Shown here piece after piece: positions 33,263 through 43,853 of a DNA stretch of 64,000 bases. Position 1 is the stretch's first letter; each line of letters starts with the position of its first letter. Origin of the DNA: Prolixibacteraceae bacterium (GTDB lineage: Bacteria; Bacteroidota; Bacteroidia; Bacteroidales; Prolixibacteraceae); contig JAQUIJ010000001.1 of NCBI GenBank assembly GCA_028683385.1, positions 558,001 to 622,000 of the forward strand. Direction: 5' to 3'. A program made the translations under genes and the position numbers. The notes under the pieces were generated by a model. The model saw only the letters and a program-made list of their open reading frames with translations, did not search any database and was not told the origin of the DNA.

Positions 33263-35887
33263 CTACGGTTTTATCACATTGGTCAAAACTGTTGGTACCT
33301 GAAGTAATTCATAATCGTGCTGATAAATCAGATATTTATTGTGCCACACCGGGTCGAATTTTTCTTTGTATTCGCGCAATCCTTTGTAATGCGAGAACGA
33401 TCTGATTTTTTCGTAGGCGAACTTCATCGATTTCTCCGGAAATGTATGCGGATCGTCGAGTCCGCTCATGGGCGCAAAACCTAAATTCACATAGGTTACC
33501 TGCTGCGATTTCAGGTATTTAAAAAATTCTACTAAAATGAAATCCATTACTCCGTTGGGCGCATCTTTGGTTTTCCGTATCAAATCGTAGGTCGCTTCAT
33601 CTTTTGCGTAGTCGGGAATAATGTTCAGGAAAGCAACAATTTTTTCCTCCGGACTTTCAACTGTAATGATGGTTTGCTGTTTCAGTTCATCCCAATCGAA
33701 CATGCCCTGCGAAAAGATAATTTCTGTCCGCTCCATATCATTCAACCACTCATCGCTTACCGATTTAATTTTCTGAAGAATGCCATCTTTCACCGGAGCT
33801 TCATGAATGGTGGCTTTAAAACCACGGTCGATCACTTTATTGATAGCATTGCGCATTGGCTTTTTAGCGCCACCTTCAAGCTTAAATGTGGTTAGATCAA
33901 CAATTCCTTCCTGCCCCAAAAACAGATTTTTTTTGCGCAGTTGCTTATAAATTTCCAGACTTTCTTCCGGAACCCGGTAATAGATGCTTTTCATTCCGCT
34001 TTCGTAGCAATACCTATCGAATTCAAAGATACAAGTCTTCATCTCCTCCCTGTTTTCAGCAACCGGATCCTCCAGCACCACAGCAAAATTTCCGGAAATA
34101 CGATACGAAACAAATGCCTTATTGCTTTCAGAAAAGAAAATCAGTTTATCAGCCGAAGTCTTAAAATAATCGAGCGCCGAATTTCCGTGTTCTTTTAAAA
34201 GACGATTAGCCATTTCCCGTTCTTCTTCAGAAATATTTTCATGAGGGACGTATGTTCTGACAAACGTATAAATTAGAAAGGCGATGGAAAAGAAGCCGCT
34301 GATATTGATTGAAAGTAAGAATTTGCTTGCAAAAGCACTAGTTGGGACAAGGGTTTCGCTGCTAATCAGAAAATAATTCTCGATCGTATAACCAATTGAT
34401 TGCCAAACACTGAAATCAATATTAAAATGCTTTTTGTTGAGAAAGTAAAAACCAACAATTCCGTAAATCAGTGTTGCTATAGCGGTCAGAATCGATGTTT
34501 GCAGACCTACATTTCGCATCTTCGGATTTGTTTTGACGTAGTATTCGTTCCGGGTTCCAAGTAAAATGACAATAGCCAGAAAAGCGATGATGGCTTCTTC
34601 AAAATCAATGGCTTTAGTCAGGTGCCCAACCAACGAGACCAAACTTAAAAACATAGCAAACCACCAGGCTGTTCGTAATCCTTTCAGTAAAAACGCTGCA
34701 GTAACCAATAACAAGAAACCGGCAGTTAACACAAGGTAATTTGATGCATGAATGGCTTGGGCCGGCAAAAACGCTTTCACAATATCCAACCTTTCGGAAA
34801 TGGCCGGTGTAAGTACCGAAATGATGTTGATGATTCCCAGAACTAAAAGAAAAAATGCCGGAAAAACGCGCATCAAAAGTTTATTTACTTTCGATAAAAA
34901 TGCCAGAACACCTACCAGCAAAGGCGACCAGAACTCGAAGAAACGGTAAAGGAACGTAATGGCAATTGCATCAACATTTCCGAAACCAAAACGCAAAAGG
35001 ACGTACGTCATTGAAACTTCGATGGCTCCAAGTCCGCGCAAAAATGGTGAAACAATCAGGAAAATAACTGAAATAATGTAACCCAGTACTGCTGCAAGCA
35101 ACGAGGGAGTAAAATTGAGCGCCAGCATAGCCACATAAAGATGGGCAATTCCAATGAACTCAATAACTACCGAAGTCAATACGGTGTAGATGAACGCTTT
35201 TTTATCGATCCGGTTATTCTGTAAATCGTTCATAAAAACCTCGGTTGTTGGCACAAATCTGACTAGCAGATTGTATAAAACGCCCTTTTTAAGGATTGAA
35301 CGATAGGCAAAAAACAACGCCAGTTTCAGAAGGATAATCGCCGCTAAAGCATACCACTCTCCCGAGCCAATTGTGCCCTCAACAACAGCATATAAAAATG
35401 CAGGTATTGCAACTATGACCACCGACAGAATTCCGATAAAGCCATAAATTGAAGAAGCAAAATGAATCTGCGTATTTTTTATTCCCTTTTTCTCGATAGC
35501 GCCGGTGAAAAAAGCAAGCGACGAAACACCCCCGGCAGGCAAAAAGACACTGATCAAATTTCGTTTGATAAATAACATGGTCGAATCTAAAAGCGACACT
35601 TTATGACGGGTTGCTGCAAAGGCAAACACATACATTAATCCCTGAAGCAAAATATAAACGACTGTTAAAGAAACACCTACAAAAACCCATTCCCAATTAG
35701 CCGAATGAAGCACATCTTTCACCTGAAACAATTCGGAGCGCTCGTGCTGAATAAACCAAATTCCGATTGCAACGAAAAACAAGGTAAAAATGAATTGAAG
35801 TATAATCTTCTTGTTCTCGCGTAAAAACGGATTAGCATGTTCTTTTAAAAGGGTGGATAAATATCTGAGTGATAATTCTCTTTTCAT
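33263..35887 (-). CDS. mprF: Lysylphosphatidylglycerol synthase/flippase MprF
   Basis: 874 residues. The N-terminal two thirds has about 14 membrane helices (flippase domain). The cytoplasmic C-terminal domain (about 545-865, DUF2156) has the dimeric GNAT-like fold with FAVVLEDPVAENRE, GMKSIYYRVP, GGAKKPMRNAINKV and VMDFILVEFFKYLK. It transfers an aminoacyl group from tRNA to phosphatidylglycerol and flips the product, lowering surface negative charge and protecting from cationic peptides. The AcvB-like gene 4 bases downstream likely counterbalances it. Confidence 0.92.
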   Translation of the reverse strand: MKRELSLRYLSTLLKEHANPFLRENKKIILQFIFTLFFVAIGIWFIQHERSELFQVKDVLHSANWEWVFVGVSLTVVYILLQGLMYVFAFAATRHKVSLLDSTMLFIKRNLISVFLPAGGVSSLAFFTGAIEKKGIKNTQIHFASSIYGFIGILSVVIVAIPAFLYAVVEGTIGSGEWYALAAIILLKLALFFAYRSILKKGVLYNLLVRFVPTTEVFMNDLQNNRIDKKAFIYTVLTSVVIEFIGIAHLYVAMLALNFTPSLLAAVLGYIISVIFLIVSPFLRGLGAIEVSMTYVLLRFGFGNVDAIAITFLYRFFEFWSPLLVGVLAFLSKVNKLLMRVFPAFFLLVLGIINIISVLTPAISERLDIVKAFLPAQAIHASNYLVLTAGFLLLVTAAFLLKGLRTAWWFAMFLSLVSLVGHLTKAIDFEEAIIAFLAIVILLGTRNEYYVKTNPKMRNVGLQTSILTAIATLIYGIVGFYFLNKKHFNIDFSVWQSIGYTIENYFLISSETLVPTSAFASKFLLSINISGFFSIAFLIYTFVRTYVPHENISEEEREMANRLLKEHGNSALDYFKTSADKLIFFSESNKAFVSYRISGNFAVVLEDPVAENREEMKTCIFEFDRYCYESGMKSIYYRVPEESLEIYKQLRKKNLFLGQEGIVDLTTFKLEGGAKKPMRNAINKVIDRGFKATIHEAPVKDGILQKIKSVSDEWLNDMERTEIIFSQGMFDWDELKQQTIITVESPEEKIVAFLNIIPDYAKDEATYDLIRKTKDAPNGVMDFILVEFFKYLKSQQVTYVNLGFAPMSGLDDPHTFPEKSMKFAYEKIRSFSHYKGLREYKEKFDPVWHNKYLIYQHDYELLQVPTVLTNVIKP

Positions 35888-36010
35888 ATAGGGGGATAAT
35901 AATTTTAAAAATTATTACTTGTTTTGATGTTTATCAAAATTAATAAAAATTGTCCTTTATTCGTGTTAACCCGAAGTTAATAGCAGTAAGAACCAAAAGT
36001 CAAAAAAAAC

Positions 36011-36044
36011 AAAACCCCCTTCCGGCGAACCGAAAGAGGGTTTT
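36011..36044 (-). terminator. Terminator of groESL
   Basis: A hairpin with aaaaccc pairing to gggtttt and an inner ccgg-type stem, two mismatches, and an A-run on the plus strand that becomes a T-run on the minus strand. Located 35 bases past the groEL stop. Confidence 0.72.
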
Positions 36045-36078
36045 AAAATATATTTATTTGAAGGATATGCGCGATCGA

Positions 36079-37743
<1,665 letters not shown>

Positions 37744-37751
37744 TCAATCAA

Positions 37752-38033
37752 TTATTCTGCAATAAATAACACGTCAGTTTGCGACATCAGCAAATAGTCA
37801 GCGCCATCGATGTTCAATTCGGTACCAGAATATTTTCCGTAGAATACCAAATCGCCAACACTAATTTCCATTGGCTCATCTTTTTTAGGAGCACCAACCA
37901 AAACTACTTTACCAACTTGTGGTTTTTCTTTTGCTGAATCAGGAATAATGATTCCGCTAGCTGTTTTCTTTTCTGCTTCCTTGGGCTGAACCAAAATTTT
38001 ACCAGCCAGGATTTTTCCTTTTAAATCTGCCAT
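37752..38033 (-). CDS. groES: Co-chaperonin GroES (Hsp10)
   Basis: 93 residues with the roof loop and the mobile loop segment [22 protein letters not shown], then [14 protein letters not shown] near the end. It caps GroEL. It is followed by groEL and preceded by a 456-base spacer with direct TGTCA repeats that may be regulatory. No CIRCE element was found. Confidence 0.98.
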   Translation of the reverse strand: MADLKGKILAGKILVQPKEAEKKTASGIIIPDSAKEKPQVGKVVLVGAPKKDEPMEISVGDLVFYGKYSGTELNIDGADYLLMSQTDVLFIAE

Positions 38034-38085
38034 TTTCGAATTATTTTAATTGGTTATAAATTTTATTTTTTGATACCCGAACCAT

Positions 38086-38246
38086 TCAGATATTGTGCCA
38101 AATCGATTCGTGCCGAAATTCATCTCCTGAATGGGACATTTTTGCACCTGACAATGAACCCAAACCGTGATAAAATCTATAACAGCCTGAATTTAAACCG
38201 GTTTTACCTTTAAACACGACTGTCATCTGCCGTGTCAGACTGTCAG
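38086..38246 (-). promoter_or_regulatory. Putative groESL control region with TGTCA repeats
   Basis: Three TGTCA words lie at 38221-38225, 38233-38237 and 38241-38245, about 190 bases ahead of groES. Two GTGCCA/GTGCCG words (TGGCAC-like on the minus strand) lie at 38095-38100 and 38110-38115. The arrangement recalls an enhancer-dependent promoter, but the GG-N10-GC spacing of sigma-54 is not met (GG-N10-GA), so the sigma factor is uncertain. Confidence 0.3.
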
Positions 38247-38279
38247 TAAGCCTCCCCATTAACTATGACCTTTTTAGGA

Positions 38280-38433
38280 CTAAAGCCCATCTCTTTTGTG
38301 CCTCATGTCCGTTGGCTGAAGCCAACGGCAAAGGATATGCCTGCGAATGAGCAATCTAGCCGATAAAAGCGATATTCTTTGCCGTCTGCTTGAGCTGACG
38401 GACATAAAAATCTCATTTCCCAGGGGGCTTTAG
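38280..38433. repeat. Nested BIME/REP-like palindromic element
   Basis: An outer inverted pair ctaaagccc (38280-38288) and gggctttag (38425-38433) encloses a 101-base element at 38305-38405. That element has inverted ends atgtccg and cggacat. It holds two facing hairpins, ccgttggc-tgaa-gccaacgg (38309-38328) and ccgtctgc-ttga-gctgacgg (38382-38401), whose inner flanks ggcaaag and ctttgcc also pair. The rest of the spacer 38034-38489 has no gene. Confidence 0.7.
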
Positions 38434-38489
38434 CCCAATCGTCTCTCTTGGGTTGACCTTCCCTTCGGGGAGATTTAGAGGGGCTTCCC

Positions 38490-39947
38490 TTAATAAACTT
38501 CCACGTTTGAAATGACCGGACAGGCTTTTGAATCAGAAATTACAATCCGAATATTTTGTGCTTCAGTTGGAAAAATACGCAAGATCCGTTTGTAGCCGAT
38601 GGTTGTACCTTTGGCCACCGACACCCATTTACCATCTCTTGCAATCTCAACTGAAAAGTTTTTAACGCGTTGCCCCAGCTTAATGTATTCCTGAAGAACC
38701 ACAAAACTTATTAATCTGGGTGCGCCCAGATCGATTACCAAACTACCAGTTTTTTCGTCATCGTTGGTTGCCCAATACGTTTCTTTATCTCCGTCGGTAA
38801 CCATCGAGGCATTGTAATCGACCGAATTTCCACGAAAACTTGACGCTGTAGCGAGCTTGTTTAATGCCAGGTTGGTTTTAAAATATCCGTCGATTAATTT
38901 TTTCCAGCCTTGAAGAGCTGCCACATCAATCTCGTTGATCAATCCACGACGATCCGGAGGAATATTCAGGATTAAGTTAGCGCCACGACCTACTGAGCTC
39001 AGGTAAATATCGAACAACTGTTGCGGGGTTTTAACCAGCGAATCTTCTTTGGCATGGTAAAACCATCCCGGGCGAATCGAAACATCCACTTCTGCCGGAA
39101 TCCAGCTCGTGCCATTTTCACTTCCCGTATTTAAGATATCCTCAATCCCGCCTTTCCCGGCATAAAGTGTGTCAGGTGTAATGGTGTTCCAATTGGTTTC
39201 CTGAACCGATCCTCGTTCGTTTCCGCACCAGCGAATATCCGGACCAGCATCGCTAAAGAAAATTACATTGGGTTCCATCTCACGCACCATTTTTAATGTG
39301 GTTGGCCAATCGTAATAGGTCTTTCCGTCAATTTTTCGTTTTTCGTTAGCGCCACCGTAAAATCCGTCGCCACCGTTGGCACCATCGAACCACATTTCGA
39401 AAACAGGTTTGTGAGCATCAAAAAGCTCTTTTAATTGGTTGCGGTAATATTCAACATACGAAGGAGAACCGTAGTCAGCACGATTTCGATCCCATGGCGA
39501 TAGGTAAACTCCGAATTTCAAGCCATCAACACGACAGGCTTTCTCAACTTCGTCAACCACGTCGCCTTTACCATTTTTGTATGGACTATTTTTGACCGAG
39601 TGCTCAGTGTATTTACTGGGCCACAAACAAAAGCCATCGTGGTGCTTGCAAGTCAGAACCAACCCTTTTAATCCGGCGGCCTTAATGGTTTTAGTCCATT
39701 GTGTCACATCCATGGCAGTCGGATTAAAAACCGATTCTTTCTCGTCACCATATCCCCATTCTTTATCGGTGAAGGTGTTGGTGGTAAAATGCACAAAAGC
39801 ATATTGTTCCATCTCGTGCCACGCCAATTGGCGATCGGTAGGTACAGGTAATACAGGAGCTGGTGGAGGAACTGACTTCTTACAGCCAGTGAAAATGAAC
39901 AAATTACACAGCAAAATCAGACTTAATAATCGAAACGCTAGATTCAT
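38490..39947 (-). CDS. GH29 alpha-L-fucosidase lipoprotein with discoidin domain
   Basis: 485 residues. A lipoprotein signal ends at Cys22. The GH29 catalytic domain (about 35-350) has KHHDGFCLWPSKYTEHSV, LKFGVYLSPWDRN and the nucleophile Asp188 in MWFDGANGG. The C-terminal 130 residues form an F5/8-type (discoidin, CBM32-like) carbohydrate-binding domain beginning near TASSFRGN. It releases fucose from host or algal glycans at the cell surface or in the periplasm. It stands alone between groES and secG, without SusC/SusD partners, in an otherwise conserved neighbourhood. Confidence 0.92.
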   Translation of the reverse strand: MNLAFRLLSLILLCNLFIFTGCKKSVPPPAPVLPVPTDRQLAWHEMEQYAFVHFTTNTFTDKEWGYGDEKESVFNPTAMDVTQWTKTIKAAGLKGLVLTCKHHDGFCLWPSKYTEHSVKNSPYKNGKGDVVDEVEKACRVDGLKFGVYLSPWDRNRADYGSPSYVEYYRNQLKELFDAHKPVFEMWFDGANGGDGFYGGANEKRKIDGKTYYDWPTTLKMVREMEPNVIFFSDAGPDIRWCGNERGSVQETNWNTITPDTLYAGKGGIEDILNTGSENGTSWIPAEVDVSIRPGWFYHAKEDSLVKTPQQLFDIYLSSVGRGANLILNIPPDRRGLINEIDVAALQGWKKLIDGYFKTNLALNKLATASSFRGNSVDYNASMVTDGDKETYWATNDDEKTGSLVIDLGAPRLISFVVLQEYIKLGQRVKNFSVEIARDGKWVSVAKGTTIGYKRILRIFPTEAQNIRIVISDSKACPVISNVEVY

Positions 39948-39988
39948 AATAGGTTAGTTTTTGATGTTAGGAGTTCAGGTAAAATAAA

Positions 39989-40020
39989 AAAGTCTTCAAT
40001 GGTTTTTCATTGAAGACTTT
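39989..40020 (-). terminator. Terminator of the lptE-secG operon
   Basis: Perfect 13-base arms (39989-40001 and 40008-40020) with a 6-base loop. The minus strand continues in a T-rich run. Confidence 0.85.
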
Positions 40021-40060
40021 CATTTATAGCATGTTCAGAATTAATTCTGAATGAATTTCC

Positions 40061-40444
40061 TTATTTCTTAGCGTCAGGGGCTGGTGTAGTCGCTGGGGCT
40101 GGAGTAGATGCGTCAGGAGTTGCTTTTGTATCAGCTGGAGCCGGAAAATTTGGCACCTGATTAGGGTCAACGGCATTTTCAATCTGATCTTTAATTGCTG
40201 ATTCTGCTCCCTTTCTGGCATCTCTTGGAATAAAGGCAGTACCTCCAATGGATAAAACCAATAAAGCTCCGGCTAACACCCAGGTTGCTTTTTCCAGAAA
40301 ATCGGTTGTTTTGCGAACTCCCATGATTTGATTGGAAGATTGAAAGTTACTTGCCAAACCACCACCTTTTGAGTTCTGAACCAACACGATAAGAATCAGT
40401 AAAATACAAACGATGAATAATAAAACTGTGATCAGTGTGTACAT
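40061..40444 (-). CDS. secG: Preprotein translocase subunit SecG
   Basis: 127 residues with two membrane helices (about 3-23 and 55-75), the cytoplasmic loop with GGGLASNF between them, and a low-complexity Ala/Pro/Thr tail typical of Bacteroidota SecG. It is the accessory subunit of SecYEG. Last gene of the operon sigma-54 activator, lptE, TPR protein, secG. Confidence 0.92.
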   Translation of the reverse strand: MYTLITVLLFIVCILLILIVLVQNSKGGGLASNFQSSNQIMGVRKTTDFLEKATWVLAGALLVLSIGGTAFIPRDARKGAESAIKDQIENAVDPNQVPNFPAPADTKATPDASTPAPATTPAPDAKK

Positions 40445-40454
40445 ATTAATGGAA

Positions 40455-41114
40455 TTAATTGTTCATTAAAGTTTTGATTTTTTCGATCTGAGCGGCAAAG
40501 TAAGTACTTTTTTCCGGATATTTCAAACTTAATTTCTCAAATATCTGGATTGCTTTTTTGTAGTATCCTTGCTGCGCATAAATAGTTGCCAGAGTTTCGG
40601 TTACAAAATCATCATTTTCCAACTCCTTTTGCTTCTGACTATTCATTGGCGATTCTGATTCCTGCACTTTTACCTGTGGCATTTTAGGCTGAGCTTCCAG
40701 AAATTTTTCAATCAATGTTTGTTTTTTATCTGGTTTATTCTGAATCGACCGGGCTGTTTCGCCCATAGTTTCATCTGTTGTTTCAAGTTTGTACTCGGTT
40801 GGGAAAATGAGATTGAGAACATCAGAATCTTCCGGGGGTACTGACTGATCCAATTCAGATTGTTCAGGTATCGGTTCACCCGCTTTTTGATTCAGGAACA
40901 AATACAAATTCCGACGATCATGAATTCGGATAGCACCATTAATCAATTCCTGTTCGAACGACGAATCCTTCAGGATTTTTAGATTTTTCAGGTATAAGAT
41001 CCAACCAGATTCAAACGCAGGATACTGCTCAGTCAGCTCTTTCAAAAGCGGAAGAGTTTCCTGATTCATCCGGTCAGGATGCTGCATGAATTGATAGATC
41101 TGATCGGCTGTCAT
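40455..41114 (-). CDS. TPR-containing protein of the lptE-secG operon
   Basis: 219 residues, soluble. The C-terminal part (about 165-210) has a TPR-like helix pair with ETLATIYAQQGYYKKAIQIFEKLSLKYPEKSTYF. The N-terminal part is helical with a spacer rich in acidic residues. It sits between lptE and secG with gaps of 3 and 10 bases. This order is typical of the phylum, suggesting a link to envelope protein or LPS export. Function unknown. Confidence 0.8.
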   Translation of the reverse strand: MTADQIYQFMQHPDRMNQETLPLLKELTEQYPAFESGWILYLKNLKILKDSSFEQELINGAIRIHDRRNLYLFLNQKAGEPIPEQSELDQSVPPEDSDVLNLIFPTEYKLETTDETMGETARSIQNKPDKKQTLIEKFLEAQPKMPQVKVQESESPMNSQKQKELENDDFVTETLATIYAQQGYYKKAIQIFEKLSLKYPEKSTYFAAQIEKIKTLMNN

Positions 41115-41117
41115 AGG

Positions 41118-41642
41118 TTACCAGTTTGCTACTGAAGCATTAAAAATATCATCGGCCAGTTTTTTGATGATTTCGGTAACAAGAGCATCTTCTGCATCGC
41201 TAAGCGACCGGTTACTATCAAAATCCTCATATTCAGTGAATGTCTTTTCCCAATCCTGTTCATGATCTTTGTTGTTGGTGTATTTCACCTTGATACTAAT
41301 CGTGAGCCTGTTTTGGGCAGCAAGGTCACCCTGAGAAATATTCATTGGTTTCACATCGTATTCCGTAATCTGACCTGAAAATTCAAGATCACCGTTCTCC
41401 TTGATCTGGTTAAGCGAAGTTTGCTTAATCAGCTTGTTCTCCAATCCATCCGGACCTTGCGTCAAAAGTTGGCTCAGGTTGGGATTAACCAATTTCGCAC
41501 GGTTTGGGAAATAATAAACCGAGAACGTTTTTACATTGGGGGCAATAGACGCCCCAGTAAAAGAGTATGTAACTTTGCACGCCGTAAAAACTACCGAACA
41601 GAGAAGTACAGAAAGCAATATGAATATAGTCGTTCGTTTCAT
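41118..41642 (-). CDS. lptE: LptE-family LPS-assembly lipoprotein
   Basis: 174 residues with a lipoprotein signal ending at Cys21 (VVFTAC). The mature region has the LptE pattern CKVTYSFTGASIAPNVKTFSVYYFPNRA and a C-terminal helix with DAEDALVTEIIKKLADDIF. With LptD it forms the outer-membrane LPS translocon. It is 2 bases downstream of the sigma-54 activator. The Kdo-activating gene kdsB diverges just upstream, so LPS functions are grouped here. Confidence 0.9.
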   Translation of the reverse strand: MKRTTIFILLSVLLCSVVFTACKVTYSFTGASIAPNVKTFSVYYFPNRAKLVNPNLSQLLTQGPDGLENKLIKQTSLNQIKENGDLEFSGQITEYDVKPMNISQGDLAAQNRLTISIKVKYTNNKDHEQDWEKTFTEYEDFDSNRSLSDAEDALVTEIIKKLADDIFNASVANW

Positions 41643-41644
41643 AA

Positions 41645-42877
41645 TTAATCGATGTCGTATTCTTTAATTTTCCGATAAAGCGTTCGCTCCGAAATACCAA
41701 GTTCGCGAGCTGCATATTTTCGTTTTCCTTTGTGTTTTTCAAGCGCCTTCTGAATCATCTCAACTTCCTTATCTTCGAGCGACAATGATTCTTCAACAAA
41801 TTCTTCAGTATCAAAAATATTTTCGTGTGCTACAGGCTTGACATTTGCCCTTGCGGTAACGGGTTGATCCGGAACATAATTGCCATTTTCTGTTTGGTAG
41901 AGTTTACGAATCAACTGAGCATTATCGTCGCGGACATCGGCGATGTTGGTTTCATTCTGAATAATATCATGAACCAGCTTTTTCAAGTCGTTCATATCCT
42001 TTTTCATATCGAACAAAATCTGGTACAGAATTTCGCGTTCCGATGAAAACGTTTTTTCATCAACATTATGGTACAAAGCCGGAAGCTTATTCTCGTTGCT
42101 TACCGGGATGTAGCGCATTAAAGTTTTTCCGTCGATGATACGTTCTTTTTCTATGATCGAAATTTGCTCGGTAATATTTTTCAATTGGCGCACATTGCCT
42201 GGCCAGCCGTAACTAAGCAACACTCCCACGGCTTCATTATCCAGACGGATTGCTGGCATGCGGTATTTATCGGCAAAATCGGAGGCAAACTTCCGGAAAA
42301 GCAAGTGAATATCTTCAGGTCGGTCGCGCAGAGGCAAAACCCTGATTGGAACTGTATTCAAGCGGTAATATAAATCTTCACGAAATCTTCCCTTTTCGAT
42401 AGCATCCAAAATATTCACGTTGGTGGCTCCAACAACCCTGACATTGGTTTTCATTACTTTCGACGAACCCACTTTCATAAATTCTCCCGCTTCAAGCACG
42501 CGAAGCAAGCGAACCTGAGTAGAAAGAGGCAATTCACCTATTTCGTCGAGAAAAATGGTTCCGCCATCGGCTTCTTCAAAGTATCCTTTCCGGTCCGCCA
42601 TTGCACCTGTAAACGAACCCTTTTCATGTCCAAAAAGTTCCGAGTCGATGGTTCCTTCAGGAATAGCGCCGCAGTTTACTGCAATGTACTTTCCATGCTT
42701 CCGTGTCGAAAACTGATGAATAATCTGCGGGAAAGATTCTTTCCCGGTACCGCTTTCACCCGTTATCAAAACCGAAAGGTCGGTTGGTGCAACCTGAACC
42801 GCAATCTCAATCACATGCAGCAAAGCAGGCGAACTACCAATAATTCCGAATCGTTGTTTTATTTCCTGAATATCCAT
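41645..42877 (-). CDS. Sigma-54-dependent transcriptional activator
   Basis: 410 residues. The AAA+ domain (about 10-240) starts directly at the N terminus; there is no receiver or PAS domain. Walker A is GESGTGKE (40-47), the sigma-54 contact loop reads GSFTGA (87-92) rather than GAFTGA, and Walker B is [12 protein letters not shown] Fis-type helix-turn-helix ends the protein ([19 protein letters not shown]). Lacking a sensor domain, it may act constitutively or through a partner. It lies ahead of lptE, and perhaps controls envelope or heat-shock genes. Confidence 0.92.
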   Translation of the reverse strand: MDIQEIKQRFGIIGSSPALLHVIEIAVQVAPTDLSVLITGESGTGKESFPQIIHQFSTRKHGKYIAVNCGAIPEGTIDSELFGHEKGSFTGAMADRKGYFEEADGGTIFLDEIGELPLSTQVRLLRVLEAGEFMKVGSSKVMKTNVRVVGATNVNILDAIEKGRFREDLYYRLNTVPIRVLPLRDRPEDIHLLFRKFASDFADKYRMPAIRLDNEAVGVLLSYGWPGNVRQLKNITEQISIIEKERIIDGKTLMRYIPVSNENKLPALYHNVDEKTFSSEREILYQILFDMKKDMNDLKKLVHDIIQNETNIADVRDDNAQLIRKLYQTENGNYVPDQPVTARANVKPVAHENIFDTEEFVEESLSLEDKEVEMIQKALEKHKGKRKYAARELGISERTLYRKIKEYDID

Positions 42878-42945
42878 TATGAGGACAATATGTTTAACTT
42901 TGCAAAATTACTATTTTAACGTTTAAATGCCGTTCAAAATTAAAT

Positions 42946-42953
42946 TAACTTTG
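42946..42953 (+). promoter_or_regulatory. Candidate kdsB promoter (-7 box)
   Basis: TAACTTTG fits TAnnTTTG, 76 bases ahead of the kdsB ATG. A second TAACTTTGC copy is at 42895-42903. No good -33 TTG is present, so this is tentative. Confidence 0.35.
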
Positions 42954-43029
42954 ATTTCAAAGCCTTAAGCTATGGATGTTTTAACATGTTTTAGCTTTTT
43001 AACTTGAATTCATCAAATGTAATCGTTAA

Positions 43030-43773
43030 ATGGACTTTATAGGAATTATTCCCGCCCGTTTTCAATCAACCCGTTTCCCCGGGAAGCCGCTGGCAAATTT
43101 GGGAGGTAAACCCATCATTCAATGGGTGTACGAAAATGCAAAAGCAGCATTGGAAAATGTTTATGTAGCAACCGATGATGAACGAATTTATCAGGCTGTT
43201 GAAGCATTCGGAGGAAAAGCAGTTTATACGTCGCCGAATCACCAAAGCGGAACCGACCGCTGCGCCGAAGCGGCTCAAAAAATAACAGAGTCGCTAAAAT
43301 TTGATGTGGTGATCAACATTCAGGGCGACGAACCATTTATCCGACCTGAACAAATTGAAGGACTTAAGGCTTGCTTCGATTCACCTTTGGCTGAAATTGC
43401 AACATTAATAAAACCCATTTCCAACGCTGCCGAAATAACCAACATCAATCGGCCCAAAGTGGTGATTAACAAGAACAAGGAAGCCATGTATTTTAGCCGT
43501 TCGCCCATCCCTTTTGTGCGCGACAGCAAACCTGAGGAATGGATCAACAGAAATACTTTCTTCAGCCACATTGGCATGTATGCTTATCGGTTCGACATCC
43601 TGCTTGAGTTGACCCAATTGCCGCTTGGCATTCTCGAAAAGGCCGAATCGCTTGAACAATTGCGCTGGCTCGAAAATGGGTACAGGATCAAAACGGCACA
43701 AACTTCGTTCGAAAATATAGGCATCGATACTCCTGAAGATCTGGAGGAAGCTCGTAAATTTTTGATGTCATAA
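43030..43773 (+). CDS. kdsB: 3-deoxy-manno-octulosonate cytidylyltransferase (KdsB)
   Basis: 247 residues. It activates Kdo as CMP-Kdo for LPS inner core synthesis. The nucleotide-binding start IIPARFQSTRFPGKPLA is at about 6-22, and NIQGDEPFI and the late GIDTPEDLEEARKF segment are present. Length is standard. Divergent from the lptE operon. Confidence 0.97.
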   Translation: MDFIGIIPARFQSTRFPGKPLANLGGKPIIQWVYENAKAALENVYVATDDERIYQAVEAFGGKAVYTSPNHQSGTDRCAEAAQKITESLKFDVVINIQGDEPFIRPEQIEGLKACFDSPLAEIATLIKPISNAAEITNINRPKVVINKNKEAMYFSRSPIPFVRDSKPEEWINRNTFFSHIGMYAYRFDILLELTQLPLGILEKAESLEQLRWLENGYRIKTAQTSFENIGIDTPEDLEEARKFLMS

Positions 43774-43853
43774 AGTTTTCCGGAAAAATAAGATTGAATC
43801 TCGAATGCTGAAATAAGCGCGGCCATTCCACATTCAAGACTCCAATATCCTGA

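Noticed and set aside
38034-38120. CIRCE element or exact sigma-54 promoter ahead of groES
   Set aside because: No TTAGCACTC/GAGTGCTAA pair, and the TGGCAC words lack the GG-N10-GC spacing.
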